This document shows positions 14,641-14,749 of a stretch of 14,749 nt of DNA, piece by piece. Origin of the DNA: an uncultured Lachnospiraceae bacterium (GTDB lineage: Bacteria > Bacillota_A > Clostridia > Lachnospirales > Lachnospiraceae); NCBI GenBank assembly GCA_902795835.1, contig CADBNA010000375.1, positions 1 through 14,749 on the forward strand, written 5' to 3'. Position 1 is the stretch's first letter; every line of letters begins with the position of its first letter. The notes beneath the pieces are model-generated. The model made no database searches. It saw only the letters and a list, made by a program, of their open reading frames with translations, and had not been told where the DNA came from. The translations under genes and the position numbers were made by a program.

Positions 14641-14690
14641 AGGGGGCTGTCGCATTAAGCTTCTAAAGTGTGTAAATATCCAGAAGGGAA
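14641..14690. other. Spacer with GGGGGCTGTCGCATTAA, possible element end or half-terminator
   Basis: Two bases after the sirtuin stop is GGGGGCTGTCGCATTAAG (14642-14659). G-rich starts of this kind resemble outer ends of some insertion sequences and half of terminator-type hairpins, but no matching inverted copy exists inside the window. No gene is seen in this stretch. Confidence 0.25.
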
Positions 14691-14749
14691 CCTCCGCAGC
14701 GTCGGTACTTAGCGAAAGCTTGCTTGAGCTTTAGTACCGCTACGCGAGG
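14691..14749. repeat. Imperfect palindrome at the window end, probably an interspersed repeat
   Basis: Nested inverted segments share one centre: CCTC (14691-14694) with GAGG (14746-14749), GCG (14699-14701) with CGC (14743-14745), CGGTACT (14703-14709) with AGTACCG (14733-14739), and AAAGCT (14715-14720) with AGCTTT (14727-14732), leaving a short loop. TAGCG (14710-14714) is a one-sided bulge. The element is non-coding, reaches the window edge and may continue. It shares no sequence with the palindrome after tsf. Confidence 0.6.

Overview
The window (14,749 bases, GC-rich, all recognised genes on the + strand) looks like a chromosomal segment of a Gram-positive Firmicute, most likely a Clostridia/Lachnospiraceae-type bacterium. 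The reasons are the order rlmN-prpC-prkC-rsgA-rpe-thiN, which is also found in Bacillus subtilis; a PASTA-domain kinase; a class B sortase; a type III pantothenate kinase; and strong AGGAGG-like ribosome binding sites. The genus cannot be fixed from the sequence alone.

Layout. (1) 1-6012 is a conserved housekeeping run: the 3' part of rlmN (23S rRNA/tRNA methylation), a PP2C phosphatase and a PASTA Ser/Thr kinase (a reversible phosphorylation pair that responds to cell-wall state), the ribosome-assembly GTPase rsgA, ribulose-phosphate 3-epimerase and thiamine pyrophosphokinase. The gaps are 1 to 27 nt, except for a hairpin-bearing gap between the kinase and rsgA. A terminator-like hairpin follows thiN. 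(2) 6149-8260 encodes the large and small subunits of an acetohydroxyacid synthase, which uses the thiamine diphosphate made by ThiN; the large subunit is divergent. (3) 8318-10169 is the rpsB-tsf translation operon, with a good sigma-A-type promoter and a leader of about 105 nt. (4) 10183-10339 is a composite palindromic repeat that probably also terminates tsf. (5) 10335-14640 starts with a new promoter carrying a 19-bp dyad, followed by glycerol kinase, type III pantothenate kinase (4-nt overlap), a class B sortase and a Sir2-type NAD-dependent deacylase, which look co-transcribed. (6) The last ~100 bases hold a second imperfect palindrome, cut by the window edge, and a sequence that resembles the end of a mobile element.

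No CRISPR array, tRNA, rRNA, complete insertion sequence or recognisable defence system was found. I see no clearly new multi-gene system. The points most worth checking are the composite palindrome after tsf and the promoter built against it; a pantothenate kinase that lacks the usual cation-binding aspartate; an acetohydroxyacid synthase with changed active-site signatures and a short C-terminus; a glycerol kinase without the regulatory histidine of Gram-positive homologues; and a kinase with a 42-bp-periodic Ser/Gly/Arg linker.
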